Source: DATFDN01 sp963756545
GTDB taxonomy: Bacteria > Pseudomonadota > Alphaproteobacteria > Acetobacterales > Acetobacteraceae
Length of the DNA: 64,000 bases
Direction: 5' to 3'
NCBI GenBank assembly: GCA_963756545.1
Contig: CAVWNY010000001.1
Location: 434,001 to 498,000, forward strand
The position numbers were made by a program, and so were the translations under genes. Below, piece by piece: positions 1 through 7,996 of the stretch. The notes beneath the pieces were generated by a model. It made no database searches, was not told where the DNA came from, and worked only from the letters and a program-made list of their open reading frames with translations. Each line of letters starts with the position of its first letter. Position 1 is the first letter of the stretch.

Positions 1-1249
1 AGCCCGTGCGCCATGCCATTGTCACGGCCAGTACCACCGCGACCAGGCGCAGTATCTCCCAGGCCGCGTTCAGAACCTGTCGCTCCAGCATCTGCAACGT
101 CGTGGAGACCGGGTGCACGGCAGTCAAGGCGAGATAGGCGAGGCTCATCGCCTGCAAGTAGGGCACGGCGGCGGCCCAGCGCGGACCAAACACCACGGGA
201 AAGAGCCAGCACGCGGCGATGTTGGCCACCGCGATCCAGCCGATCGCGAGCCCCACCTGCCACGGCACGACCTGCCGAAATCGCCGCCGCAACGCCGCCG
301 GGTCGGCGCGCACCGCTTGTCCCGCCTCGCCGGTGAACACCTGCAAGAACGAGGTGCTGACGATCAGCAGCGGGCGGGCGATCACGCGATCGGACAGGAA
401 CATGAACCCGGCGATCTCGGGCGAGAAGAAGGCCGAAACCATCAGATAGATGACCAGCCCGCCGGCGAGGTCGAGCAGCCGCGCCCAGCTTACCCAGAGC
501 GGGAACGCCACGTAGCGTCGCCAGGCCTGCCGCATCCCTGCCCAGGATATGGCCGCCACCAGGTCCGGGCTGGCGAGCATGGTCCGGCGCAGCAGCAGGA
601 CCACTCCGGCCGACTGGCCCCAGACGAATCCCACGACCAGCCCCGGCGCGCCGAAGCCGAGCAGGCCGAACACGATCTGCGAGATCGGGCCGGTCAGCCC
701 CTGGGCGATCCGGGTGCGGGCGATGTCGCCGAATGCCGCCTGACGCGTCGCCGTCGCGACCATGATGTAATAGGCGCCGAAGCAGGCGAAGCCGAGCGGG
801 ATGAGCCATCGCCAGGAGGCGATCGGCCCCAGCCAGAGCAGTTCCAGCGCGCGGTATGGAATCGCCCAGGTCAGCGCACTGACGAGCACCGTCGTCGCGA
901 CCAGGCTGACGGCGCACAGTGCGAGAAGGTTCGCGGTCTCGAAAGTGGAGGTCGCGATCGGGATGGCGACCTCCAGCCCCAGGCTGGCGATCACGCACAG
1001 AATGCCGACCGCGGCGGTATAGGTGCTAAGATAGCCGAACTGTTCGGGGCTATAGAGCCGCGTCAACGCCGGGGCGAGCAGGAGGCTGGTGCCTTGGCCA
1101 AGCACCGTGCCCGCGAGCATGACCCAGAGATTGCGGGCGAAGCCGCGATCGCGAAGGCGCACGCGAACCGCGCGCACGAGGACCGCGATACGGGCGATCG
1201 AGAGGCCTCCCCCGGAAGGATTCCGCGCCATGCGATGATCGGACGGCAT
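1..1249 (-). CDS. Polysaccharide flippase (Wzx/MATE-like), C-terminus cut by window edge
   Basis: The reading frame is open from an ATG at 1249 to the left edge, about 416 residues with no stop. The translation is a polytopic membrane protein with many hydrophobic helices. Near residue 40 it has the segment NLWVMLAGTVLGQGTSLLL, and then a LYSPEQFGYLSTY loop typical of lipopolysaccharide/O-antigen flippases. The family moves undecaprenyl-PP-linked repeat units across the inner membrane, which fits the EPS genes that follow. A second ATG at 1231 would remove only six residues. The end of the gene lies outside the window. The family call is firm; the transported glycan is inferred. Confidence 0.85.
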   Translation of the reverse strand, partial: MPSDHRMARNPSGGGLSIARIAVLVRAVRVRLRDRGFARNLWVMLAGTVLGQGTSLLLAPALTRLYSPEQFGYLSTYTAAVGILCVIASLGLEVAIPIATSTFETANLLALCAVSLVATTVLVSALTWAIPYRALELLWLGPIASWRWLIPLGFACFGAYYIMVATATRQAAFGDIARTRIAQGLTGPISQIVFGLLGFGAPGLVVGFVWGQSAGVVLLLRRTMLASPDLVAAISWAGMRQAWRRYVAFPLWVSWARLLDLAGGLVIYLMVSAFFSPEIAGFMFLSDRVIARPLLIVSTSFLQVFTGEAGQAVRADPAALRRRFRQVVPWQVGLAIGWIAVANIAACWLFPVVFGPRWAAAVPYLQAMSLAYLALTAVHPVSTTLQMLERQVLNAAWEILRLVAVVLAVTMAWRTG

Positions 1250-1648
1250 TCCGTGATCAGCGCGCCCGCGCCGCGGGCAGTGCCCGCCGGGAGCACTCCG
1301 CCGCGCCGCTCCGATCAGCCCTGCTAAACATCTCCCCCTTGCGGTCGGTGGTTTGCCGTCGCCATACCGTCCGGCTTCCGAACCCCCGATCACGACATGG
1401 CCGGCGCCGGCCGGAGGGATGCTGCTGCAACGCACGAGCCAATCGGCGCGCCGCTCGCCTCCCGGAGCATCTCGCGAAAACGCGTCTCAACACTTCGTGG
1501 CTGATCACAAGGAGCCGGATCGCGCCCGGGAGCGAAATTTCGTGACTGGAACCGCCACGTTCGAGCCCAATTTGCTGCGCATCTGCGCCAAGCCAATCGA
1601 CGGTGTGAACCTGTGCGTCCGCCTGATTTCGATGCAAGTACAATATCC
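1250..1648. other. Divergent intergenic region between flippase and sigma-54 activator
   Basis: About 400 bases separate two divergently transcribed genes, so promoters for both must lie here. I looked for the GG-N10-GC core of a sigma-54 promoter and for sigma-70 hexamers and found no convincing match. Short open frames occur on both strands, but they have no family resemblance and no ribosome binding site. Confidence 0.5.
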
Positions 1649-2794
1649 ATGATGCGCGTGACGGTCTCTGACCTGTCCCGCCTGCCGGCCGAGCGGCTGG
1701 CGCGGTTGTTGCTGGAGTGCGCGGCCGAGAGCCCGGGCCTGCTCGGGCGCCTGCACGACACGATCAGCGCGCAGCGGGCAGCCTCCACCGGCCGAGCAGA
1801 ACGGGCGTGCATCGTCGGCGAAAGTCCGGCGATGCGCCGCGCCAGCGAACTGATCGCCCGCTTTGCCCGGACCGGGGAGCCGGTGCTCGTCACCGGCGAG
1901 AGCGGCACGGGCAAGGAGCTTGCCGCGCGCGCGATCCATGAGGGATCAAGCCGCCGTGCGCAGCCGTTCGTCGCTGTCAATTGCGCGGCCATTCCGGCCA
2001 ACCTCGTCGCCTCCGAGCTGTTCGGCTATGAGCGCGGCGCCTTCACTGGCGCGATCGCGCGCACCAAGGGCAAGATCGAGCACGCGCACGGCGGCACGCT
2101 GTTCCTCGATGAGATCGGCGACATGCCGGTCGATCTGCAAGGCCACCTGCTACGCTTCCTTCAAGAGGGCCAGATCATCCGCGTGGGCGGGCGCGAGACG
2201 ATCAATGTCGATGTGCGCGTGGTTTCCGCGACCAACGTCCGCCTCCGCCAGGCGATCGCCGAGGGCCGCTTCCGCGAGGATCTCTATTACCGGCTCAACG
2301 TGCTCACGCTGGAGATGCCGCCCTTGCGGGAGCGCGCGGGCGATGTGGAACTGCTGGCCCGGCTTTTTCTCGATGATGCTGCGCGGCAGTTCGGACGCGC
2401 GGTGACGGACTTTCAGCCCGCGGCGCTCGACGCGCTCCGCCGGCACCGATGGCCGGGCAACATTCGCGAGCTGATGTCGACCATCCGGCGGGCGGTCGTG
2501 ATCGGCGACGGTCCGTTGTTGGAGCGGTGCGAGCTGCTCGGCCTCGACGAGCCGGCGGCCGCAGCAGTAGCTCAGCAGGTCGATCTTCCGGCGCACGCGA
2601 TCGACGCCCTCCGCCCCCAGCCGGGATCGGAGGACGAACGAATGGTGCTGATGCAGGCGCTGGCCTCGACGCGAGAGAACGTCACGCTGACGGCGCAGGA
2701 GCTGGGGGTGTCGCGCGTGACGCTCTACCGAATGCTGCGCCGGCACGCGATCAGCCTCCATCGCGGGCTGCGGTCTGCGCCCGCGATGAACTGA
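1649..2794 (+). CDS. Sigma-54-dependent transcriptional activator without receiver domain
   Basis: This is a 381-residue AAA+ enhancer-binding protein that would remodel RNA polymerase-sigma-54 at a -24/-12 promoter. Visible motifs are the Walker A GESGTGKE (about 83-90), the sigma-54 contact loop GAFTGA (about 130-135), the Walker B GGTLFLDEIGD (about 148-158), the FREDLYYRLNV motif, and a C-terminal Fis-type helix-turn-helix with VSRVTLYRMLRR. The first 55 residues match no receiver, GAF or PAS domain, so the signal input is unknown. I chose the ATG at 1649; 1613 and 1652 are alternatives and no start has a strong Shine-Dalgarno. Its place between the flippase and the rest of the EPS genes suggests that it controls EPS production, which is inference. 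Confidence 0.88.
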   Translation: MMRVTVSDLSRLPAERLARLLLECAAESPGLLGRLHDTISAQRAASTGRAERACIVGESPAMRRASELIARFARTGEPVLVTGESGTGKELAARAIHEGSSRRAQPFVAVNCAAIPANLVASELFGYERGAFTGAIARTKGKIEHAHGGTLFLDEIGDMPVDLQGHLLRFLQEGQIIRVGGRETINVDVRVVSATNVRLRQAIAEGRFREDLYYRLNVLTLEMPPLRERAGDVELLARLFLDDAARQFGRAVTDFQPAALDALRRHRWPGNIRELMSTIRRAVVIGDGPLLERCELLGLDEPAAAAVAQQVDLPAHAIDALRPQPGSEDERMVLMQALASTRENVTLTAQELGVSRVTLYRMLRRHAISLHRGLRSAPAMN

Positions 2795-2817
2795 CCCGCG
2801 GCGCGGATGCGCCGAGG

Positions 2818-3156
2818 TCAGCCTTCGGAAGTCCGCGCGATCAGCGCCAGCGCCTCCTCGAGCGTGGTCGCGGCCCCGACCACCTCACCCCGGGTGCAGG
2901 ATGCAACGGCCCAACTTCCGGTGCGCCCGACGACGAGCCACGCCGCCAGACGCTCCCGCTCACGGAACACCCCGAGAATGTTCGCCTCGTCCGCCAGGGG
3001 TGGCCAGGGTCGGTCCCGGAGATCCTCGACACCCGCGATGCCGGCGCCACGCGCGTGCTCCGCCCAGGCCGCCAAAATCTGGCACTCCTCGGCGGTCAAA
3101 GCCAAAGACGAATGCGACGCCTCCGGCTCGATTCCCCTGAATGGCGAGGGATCCAT
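2818..3156 (-). CDS. Hypothetical small soluble protein
   Basis: A 112-residue frame converges on the activator with a 23-base gap. The translation has a balanced composition (LTAEECQILAAWAEHA, ANILGVFRERERLAAWLVVG) and no long hydrophobic stretch, so a small cytoplasmic alpha/beta protein is likely. I do not recognise the family. I chose the ATG at 3156; an in-frame GTG at 3198 would add 14 residues. The codon pattern looks coding, unlike the antisense frames over the same stretch. Confidence 0.55.
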   Translation of the reverse strand: MDPSPFRGIEPEASHSSLALTAEECQILAAWAEHARGAGIAGVEDLRDRPWPPLADEANILGVFRERERLAAWLVVGRTGSWAVASCTRGEVVGAATTLEEALALIARTSEG

Positions 3157-3468
3157 AACCTTAGGTCCGATTTCCAAGCTGACTTGGCACGTCAGCACTC
3201 CCTATTGCGGCCCGCAGTAGCCGTCCATTTTCTGTTGCAAACAGCGCGCCAACTGCCGCGCGGACGTCACGTGAGTTCAGCGAACCGAGCCAGCGCCCGC
3301 AAAGGTCACTCGCGCGTTCCACGCTCGCGGAAGCCGGATCAATCCTGAAGATCTGGCACCTGAAGAGCGAAGGCTTACATAAGTGTGACAAGGCGCGTCA
3401 ATGCTGTGACGTGAGGGACGTTAGGAAACAAGTCGGCTGCCCGGGTTTGGCCCGGGCCAGCTATAGCC

Positions 3469-3792
3469 TCAGAAAAGTGAGTGCAGCCCCTGCCACAACC
3501 CGTATAGTGACATGATAGAAACGGTAGCGGAGGCGATCATCAGAAGCAAGGCTTGGCGCCGCGCCCGTTGTCGCGCCGGCTGCTCGCCAGCGCCTTCGAC
3601 CGTCTGGCGGACGGAAGGTGGGTCGTCGACCAACCTGTCGATGCCGCGCCGGGGGCCGAGCGCCTCCGCGACGCTCTGGCGGAAACGGTCGATCTGAGGG
3701 GAGACGAAAGCATCTGGATCGACGCTTGACACCAGGTTGTCCCTCTCGATGGGCAGTTCCTGGACGTTCGCAGAGCCGCGAGGGTAAGTCAA
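3469..3792 (-). CDS. Hypothetical tail-anchored membrane protein
   Basis: This 107-residue protein is hydrophilic over the first 75 residues and ends in a single hydrophobic helix (ALLLMIASATVSIMSLYGLW). That gives a type II or tail-anchored topology with the bulk in the cytoplasm. It carries no enzyme motif and I cannot assign a family. It diverges from the phosphoribosyltransferase gene with 80 bases between them, so it may share regulation with it. The roughly 270 bases on its other side contain nothing that I can support. Confidence 0.5.
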   Translation of the reverse strand: MTYPRGSANVQELPIERDNLVSSVDPDAFVSPQIDRFRQSVAEALGPRRGIDRLVDDPPSVRQTVEGAGEQPARQRARRQALLLMIASATVSIMSLYGLWQGLHSLF

Positions 3793-3872
3793 CTACTCGT
3801 GAGGTCGCGGGGCTCGGCTTCAGGCTTGCATTTGCTGATTTCGAAAGCGTTCGGGATGGAGAAGACGGGCCG

Positions 3873-4475
3873 ATGAACGCATTCGCAGTCCACACGTTGG
3901 ACGAGACCACGTTCGGAGCGGCTTGCGCCGCGTTGATGGGGCAGGTCGAGGCAAGCTATGCCCCCAGCCTCTTGGTGGGCGTGCGCACGGGTGGTCTGGT
4001 CGTGGCGGAGGCGATGGCGCGCACCGCCGCCACGCCCATCGCGGTGGCGCCGCTAACCTGCCGACGTGGCGCGACCGGGACCAAGGCCCGGGTGCCGTTG
4101 CTGGCGCGAACGCTATCGGCTCTGCCCCGGCCGGTCACCGACGGGCTGCGCGTGCTGGAGCTTCGATTGTCGGCTGGCCGCCGGCGGGCCCGTGTGCCGA
4201 CCCAGGTGGTGGACCAAGCCGAGGCCGAGGCGATCGCCACGCGCGCGCGCTGCGGCTCGGTCGGCCGACATCTGCTGGTGGTGGACGACGCGGTGGACAG
4301 CGGCGTCACCCTAGCGACCGTCTTGAGCGTGCTCCGCGCGCTCTGTCCGGCCGGTACCGAGATTCGCTCGGCCGTCGTGACTGTGACGCTGGACCACCCC
4401 TTGGTCCAACCCGATTTCGCGCTTCACCGCGGCATTCTGTGCCGCTTCCCATGGTCCTTCGATGCCGCGCGCTGA
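3873..4475 (+). CDS. Type I phosphoribosyltransferase-domain protein
   Basis: The protein has 200 residues. The PRPP-binding signature is clear in HLLVVDDAVDSGVTLATVL (about 133-151), with the two acidic residues followed by DSGVT. An upstream LVGVRTGGLVVAEAMA segment fits the pyrophosphate loop. The protein ends in the LCRFPWSF element seen in some uncharacterised PRTases. The acceptor cannot be told from sequence. The gene overlaps the following HAD phosphatase by 14 bases, so the two are probably translationally coupled and act in sequence. The start ATG at 3873 begins at the PRTase fold; a longer frame upstream is unlikely to be coding. Its setting among EPS genes is unusual for a nucleotide-salvage enzyme. 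Confidence 0.8.
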   Translation: MNAFAVHTLDETTFGAACAALMGQVEASYAPSLLVGVRTGGLVVAEAMARTAATPIAVAPLTCRRGATGTKARVPLLARTLSALPRPVTDGLRVLELRLSAGRRRARVPTQVVDQAEAEAIATRARCGSVGRHLLVVDDAVDSGVTLATVLSVLRALCPAGTEIRSAVVTVTLDHPLVQPDFALHRGILCRFPWSFDAAR

Positions 4476-5196
4476 TCCGCTCCTCGTCTTCGATCTCGAC
4501 GGCACCATCCTGGAGATCAACAGCTTCCCACGCTGGGCGCTGAGCATGGTCGCCTGCAACGTCGCCGGCCTGTCGGCGATCCGGCGGGTGCGCCTGTCAC
4601 TCGCCGTGCAACGCCTGCTCCTCACGCGCAAGCTGGGCCGCGCCGACCATGACGCGCTGCTCGCCGGGTTGCAGGCGGCCTGGAGTAGAGGCTGCGGCGA
4701 GGCCGCGACGGCGGCGGCGGCGCGATTTTCCGAGCGACTCCTCCGCCACGTGCGTCCCGGCCTGCGACCGGTGCTCGACCGCGTGGCTCGGGGCGAGGCG
4801 GACGCGATCCTGGCCACGGCGGCGGCCGAGGACTACGCCCTGCCGCTCGGGCACGCCCTCGGCTTCCGCCACATTCTGGCAACCCCAAGCCGGCGCGGCG
4901 AGGGTGAGGCCTGCAATATGGGTGCGCGCAAACGCGACCGCGTGCTCGACTACGTCGCCGCGCGCGGCTGGTCGGGGCGGCGCATCGTCTTCTTCACTGA
5001 CCACATCGACGACCTTCCGCTGATCCAGGCAAGCGGCGCGGTCTGCTGGTTCGGCACCGGTGCCGCGCTGCGCGAGGTGCGCGAGCGCGCGGCCGGCGTG
5101 CCGGTGATGCCCTGTCAGTCGCTCGACACCGCCGCGATGATGCTGGCCTTCGGCTCCGCGCCCACTGCGGGCGCGCGCGCCAGCACCGCGCGATAG
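4462..5196 (+). CDS. HAD-superfamily phosphatase (HAD-IB/SerB-like)
   Basis: The 244-residue protein starts with the HAD motif I nucleophile loop LLVFDLDGTI (about 7-16, first Asp catalytic). A helical cap follows, then a basic segment KRDRVLDYV, and a motif IV region IVFFTDHIDDLPLI carrying the Mg-binding aspartates. ILATAAAEDYALPL resembles motif II. Such enzymes hydrolyse small phosphomonoesters. The 14-base overlap with the PRTase gene suggests that it dephosphorylates that enzyme's product, which is inference. Its last 82 bases overlap the convergent glycosyltransferase gene. Confidence 0.8.
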   Translation: MPRADPLLVFDLDGTILEINSFPRWALSMVACNVAGLSAIRRVRLSLAVQRLLLTRKLGRADHDALLAGLQAAWSRGCGEAATAAAARFSERLLRHVRPGLRPVLDRVARGEADAILATAAAEDYALPLGHALGFRHILATPSRRGEGEACNMGARKRDRVLDYVAARGWSGRRIVFFTDHIDDLPLIQASGAVCWFGTGAALREVRERAAGVPVMPCQSLDTAAMMLAFGSAPTAGARASTAR

Positions 5197-6392
5197 ATCG
5201 CCAGCAGTTCGCGCGTGTGCCGCGCGCGGTCGGGCGGGGCCGCCCAGAACCGCTCAAATGCGGCGCGCCCCGCCTCTCGCACCACCCCGTCGTCGCGCAC
5301 CGCGCTCAGAGCGCGCGCCAAATCCTCGGCATCGCCGCTGCGAAACGCCCAGCCTGTCTTGCCCTCGACGACCCGCTCGGCGGCGGCCGAGATGTCGCTG
5401 ACGATCGCCGGGACGCCACGGGCCGCCGCTTCCGAGACGACGAGGCCATAAGTTTCGTACCAGAGGCTCGGAAACAGCAGGCAGCGCGCCGTCTCCAGCG
5501 CGCGCCAGGCTCCCCGGGCCGGCAGCCAGCCCGTGACGCGCGCGCCCAAGGCCTCGACCTCGCGGCGCAGCGGTCCCTCGCCGATAAAGGTGATCGGCAG
5601 GCCGGCCCGCCGCGCCGTCTTGGCTGCCAGCAGCACGCCCTTCTCGGCATCCAGCCGCCCCAGCACGGCCAGTTCGCGGTTGGCGCCGACCGCCACCGGC
5701 GGCTCGCGCGGCACGTCGATCATGTTTTCCAGCGGATAGGCGCGCGCGGTCGCCGGAAGGTACGGTCCCAGCAGATCGGCCGAACGGCGCGAAAGCGTGA
5801 TGTAGTCGCGGACCGTCTCCGGGAACCCGGCGAGTCCGCGCTGGGCGAAGCCGCGCAGCACGCGATACGCCTTGTGCGCCCGGTGGCGCTTGTCGCAGTT
5901 CCGCAGCACGCATCGCGCACCGAGCGCGGTGAGCCGGCACGGCTCCTGCAGCCGGTAGTCGAAAAAGGCGCCGTTCGGGCAGGCGGCAAAGAAGTCGTGC
6001 AGGGTGCAGACCGTGGCGAACCCGGCCCGCCGGGCCGCCAGCACGGGCGTCGTCGTCAGCGCCTTGGTGTAGCCGTGCAGGTGGACCACCGTCCGGCGCG
6101 GATCGAGCCCGACCAGCAACCCTTTCATCACCCCGTACGCTTGCCAATTCCATAGTGCCTGCGCGGCGGCACGCATCGCTTGGCGCGGGTCCGCCAATTC
6201 CGGCTGATCGAGGCAGATCACGCGGGCGCCCGACGCCGCCAGCGCCGGTTCCACGGGACCGACCGCGCCCAGAAAGACTACATCGAGGCCGGCGAAGGCC
6301 AGTGCGGCCGCCTCGTCCAGCGCCACCTTGCTGGCGCCGCCCTGGACGTGACAGAAATCGTTCAGGACAACGACGGTCGAAATGTCTGTCAT
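5115..6392 (-). CDS. GT4-family glycosyltransferase
   Basis: This is a 425-residue GT-B fold enzyme. The N-terminal half starts with a beta strand and a glycine-rich turn (VVVLNDFCHVQGGASKVA). The C-terminal half has the donor-binding GRLDAEKGV segment and the E-x7-E type motif in LWYETYGLVVSEAAARGVP. It would transfer a sugar from a nucleotide-sugar onto the growing lipid-linked EPS unit on the inner face of the membrane. A cysteine-rich stretch near residues 135-170 (CTLHDFFAACPN, then CVLRNCDKRHR) recalls a small metal site in some GT4 enzymes. The gene lies 7 bases downstream of the acyltransferase and is probably in the same operon. Confidence 0.85.
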   Translation of the reverse strand: MTDISTVVVLNDFCHVQGGASKVALDEAAALAFAGLDVVFLGAVGPVEPALAASGARVICLDQPELADPRQAMRAAAQALWNWQAYGVMKGLLVGLDPRRTVVHLHGYTKALTTTPVLAARRAGFATVCTLHDFFAACPNGAFFDYRLQEPCRLTALGARCVLRNCDKRHRAHKAYRVLRGFAQRGLAGFPETVRDYITLSRRSADLLGPYLPATARAYPLENMIDVPREPPVAVGANRELAVLGRLDAEKGVLLAAKTARRAGLPITFIGEGPLRREVEALGARVTGWLPARGAWRALETARCLLFPSLWYETYGLVVSEAAARGVPAIVSDISAAAERVVEGKTGWAFRSGDAEDLARALSAVRDDGVVREAGRAAFERFWAAPPDRARHTRELLAIYRAVLARAPAVGAEPKASIIAAVSSD

Positions 6393-6399
6393 GTGCCGG

Positions 6400-7449
6400 T
6401 CAGCGGTGCGCGATCACGCCGCCCGACGGAACCGGCACCGGCACGGATCGCCTCAGCCGGCGCGACAGGCGCTTGCCGAAGGCGTTGCCCGGCCACTCGA
6501 TCAGCCGCTCCGTCCCGGCAGCCAGCACCAGCACGGTCGCGACAACCGCCAGCAAGACCGCCGGCGTGTCGCGAAACAAGCCGAGCAGGATGGCAGTCTG
6601 GATCAGCGGCGCATGCAGCAGATAGACGCTGTAGGATATGTCCCGCCTGACGCGCATCACCGGCAGGCGGAGGGCGAAGCAGAACACGAAGGCGCCGGTC
6701 ACCAGTGGAGAGAGCCCGTCCGGAAGCGGCTGGAACAGCGTCCAGGCCGCCAGGAACAGGATGCAGACGCCGACCGCCGTGCCTCGCGCCACCCGCAGCC
6801 TGCGCCCATACAGATGCAGCGCTATCCCCACGGCGAAGAACTGAAGCTGCCCGGGAAGCTGCTTGGCGTAGCGGAATGCACCGAGATGCATCATCTCGGC
6901 ATGATAAAGCGCCGAGCCGGCGAAGATCAGCGCCAGCACGCCCCAGCCCCACCGGCGGATCGCGAGGCAGATCAGCGGCACCGTCAAATAGAACGCCATC
7001 TCGATCTTCAGCGTCCACAGGCTGGGATTGATGCTCGGCACGATAAGAGGATGCAGCACGCCGGCGATGTCGTGCTGGAGGAAATTCGCGAAAGACAGGT
7101 TCGCGACCAGATAGCGCACCGTCTGCTCCGGCGCGCTCAACATGCCACCCGGCAGCAGCGCCATGACGATCGCGGTTTGCCCCAGCACGATGAAGACATA
7201 CATCGGCAGCAGCCGGAACACGCGTCGTGTATAGAACTCCAGGAGCCCGCGTGAGCGGTCGAAGCTGCCGGCGATCAGAATGCCGCTGACCACGAAAAAG
7301 GCGTCCACCGCCGCGTCGGCCAAGTTGAAGGGGAGGATCGTGTCGTTCCCGCCGGACAGGCTCTTGAAGTGACCCAGCACAACGGCCAGGGCGAGCAGCA
7401 GGCGCAGTAGCGTGAAGTTGTTTGACCCTTCGTCGTTCCGATCGTGCAT
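6400..7449 (-). CDS. Acyltransferase 3 family membrane protein
   Basis: The 349-residue protein has about ten hydrophobic helices. It shows the hallmarks of acyltransferase family 3 (OafA/ExoZ type): FTLLRLLLALAVVLGHF at the start, with the conserved Arg and His, FFVVSGILIAGSF as the second helix, and RRVFRLLPMY. Such proteins O-acetylate or O-acylate exopolysaccharide sugars on the membrane. The ATG at 7449 is preferred because the family fold starts there; the upstream extension of the frame is arginine-rich and unlike the family. It is followed after 7 bases by a glycosyltransferase, which supports a role in EPS decoration. Confidence 0.88.
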   Translation of the reverse strand: MHDRNDEGSNNFTLLRLLLALAVVLGHFKSLSGGNDTILPFNLADAAVDAFFVVSGILIAGSFDRSRGLLEFYTRRVFRLLPMYVFIVLGQTAIVMALLPGGMLSAPEQTVRYLVANLSFANFLQHDIAGVLHPLIVPSINPSLWTLKIEMAFYLTVPLICLAIRRWGWGVLALIFAGSALYHAEMMHLGAFRYAKQLPGQLQFFAVGIALHLYGRRLRVARGTAVGVCILFLAAWTLFQPLPDGLSPLVTGAFVFCFALRLPVMRVRRDISYSVYLLHAPLIQTAILLGLFRDTPAVLLAVVATVLVLAAGTERLIEWPGNAFGKRLSRRLRRSVPVPVPSGGVIAHR

Positions 7450-7582
7450 GGTCCCTGGGCCGCTTGGCGCCTCCGAACGAGGCGGGCGATGCAAGCCTCG
7501 TTCCACTTGGGGCGAGTCGCTCGGCACTCCGATTGCTGAGGCTCTGGCGGTCGCGCTGAGCCGCAACCCTGTGAGGCGCCTG

Positions 7583-7996
7583 ATGAGGAGACGTTTGAGC
7601 ACTTTCGAAATTTCCGCCGCACTCCTGTTCGCCACCGCCCTGCCCGCGCCGTCGGCATTCGCCGCTCCCTTTTGCTTGCAGTCGCAGGTCATCCCGCCGC
7701 AGTGCATCTATGACGATGCCTCCGACTGCCGTCGCGACGCCGGCCGTCAAGGCGCGTTCTGTGTCGTCAATCCGGAGGAGATTTCGGTCAATCCGGGCGT
7801 CGGCGAATATTGCGTGGTGACATCCACCCGCGTTTCCTCCTGTGTGTTCCAGAGCAGCAGTGACTGCGCCCGGGAGGCGGCTCATCAGCGGGGGGTCTGT
7901 GTCCAGGCGCCGCCCCCGGCGGCGGCCAACACGCCCGATCCGCATCAGTACTCCCGCTCGACCGACGAGCTGAGCCAGGGAACCAATCGGCCGTAG
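7583..7996 (+). CDS. Exported cysteine-rich protein with duplicated unit
   Basis: This 137-residue protein has an arginine-rich start and a hydrophobic signal peptide ending at about APSAFA-A, so it is exported. The mature part holds two similar cysteine units of about 32 residues, FCLQSQVIPPQCIYDDASDC...GAFCV and YCVVTSTRVSSCVFQSSSDC...GVCV. Each has four cysteines at matching spacing, which implies disulfides in the periplasm. I do not recognise the family. It diverges from the acyltransferase (133 bases) and its last 52 bases overlap the convergent beta-helix gene. The ATG at 7583 is chosen because it directly precedes the signal peptide. Confidence 0.65.
   Translation: MRRRLSTFEISAALLFATALPAPSAFAAPFCLQSQVIPPQCIYDDASDCRRDAGRQGAFCVVNPEEISVNPGVGEYCVVTSTRVSSCVFQSSSDCAREAAHQRGVCVQAPPPAAANTPDPHQYSRSTDELSQGTNRP

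Noticed and set aside
113..1327. Long plus-strand open frame opposite the flippase
   Set aside because: The translation is Arg/His/Gln-rich low-complexity with no family pattern; the minus strand gives a clear membrane flippase. It is an antisense shadow of high G+C coding DNA.
1353..1652. 99-codon plus-strand frame before the sigma-54 activator
   Set aside because: Overlaps other weak frames on both strands and lacks a ribosome site; coding pattern unconvincing.
3161..3391. 76-codon minus-strand frame
   Set aside because: No family, no ribosome site, and it overlaps the likely start of the small gene at 2818-3156. Not enough to call.
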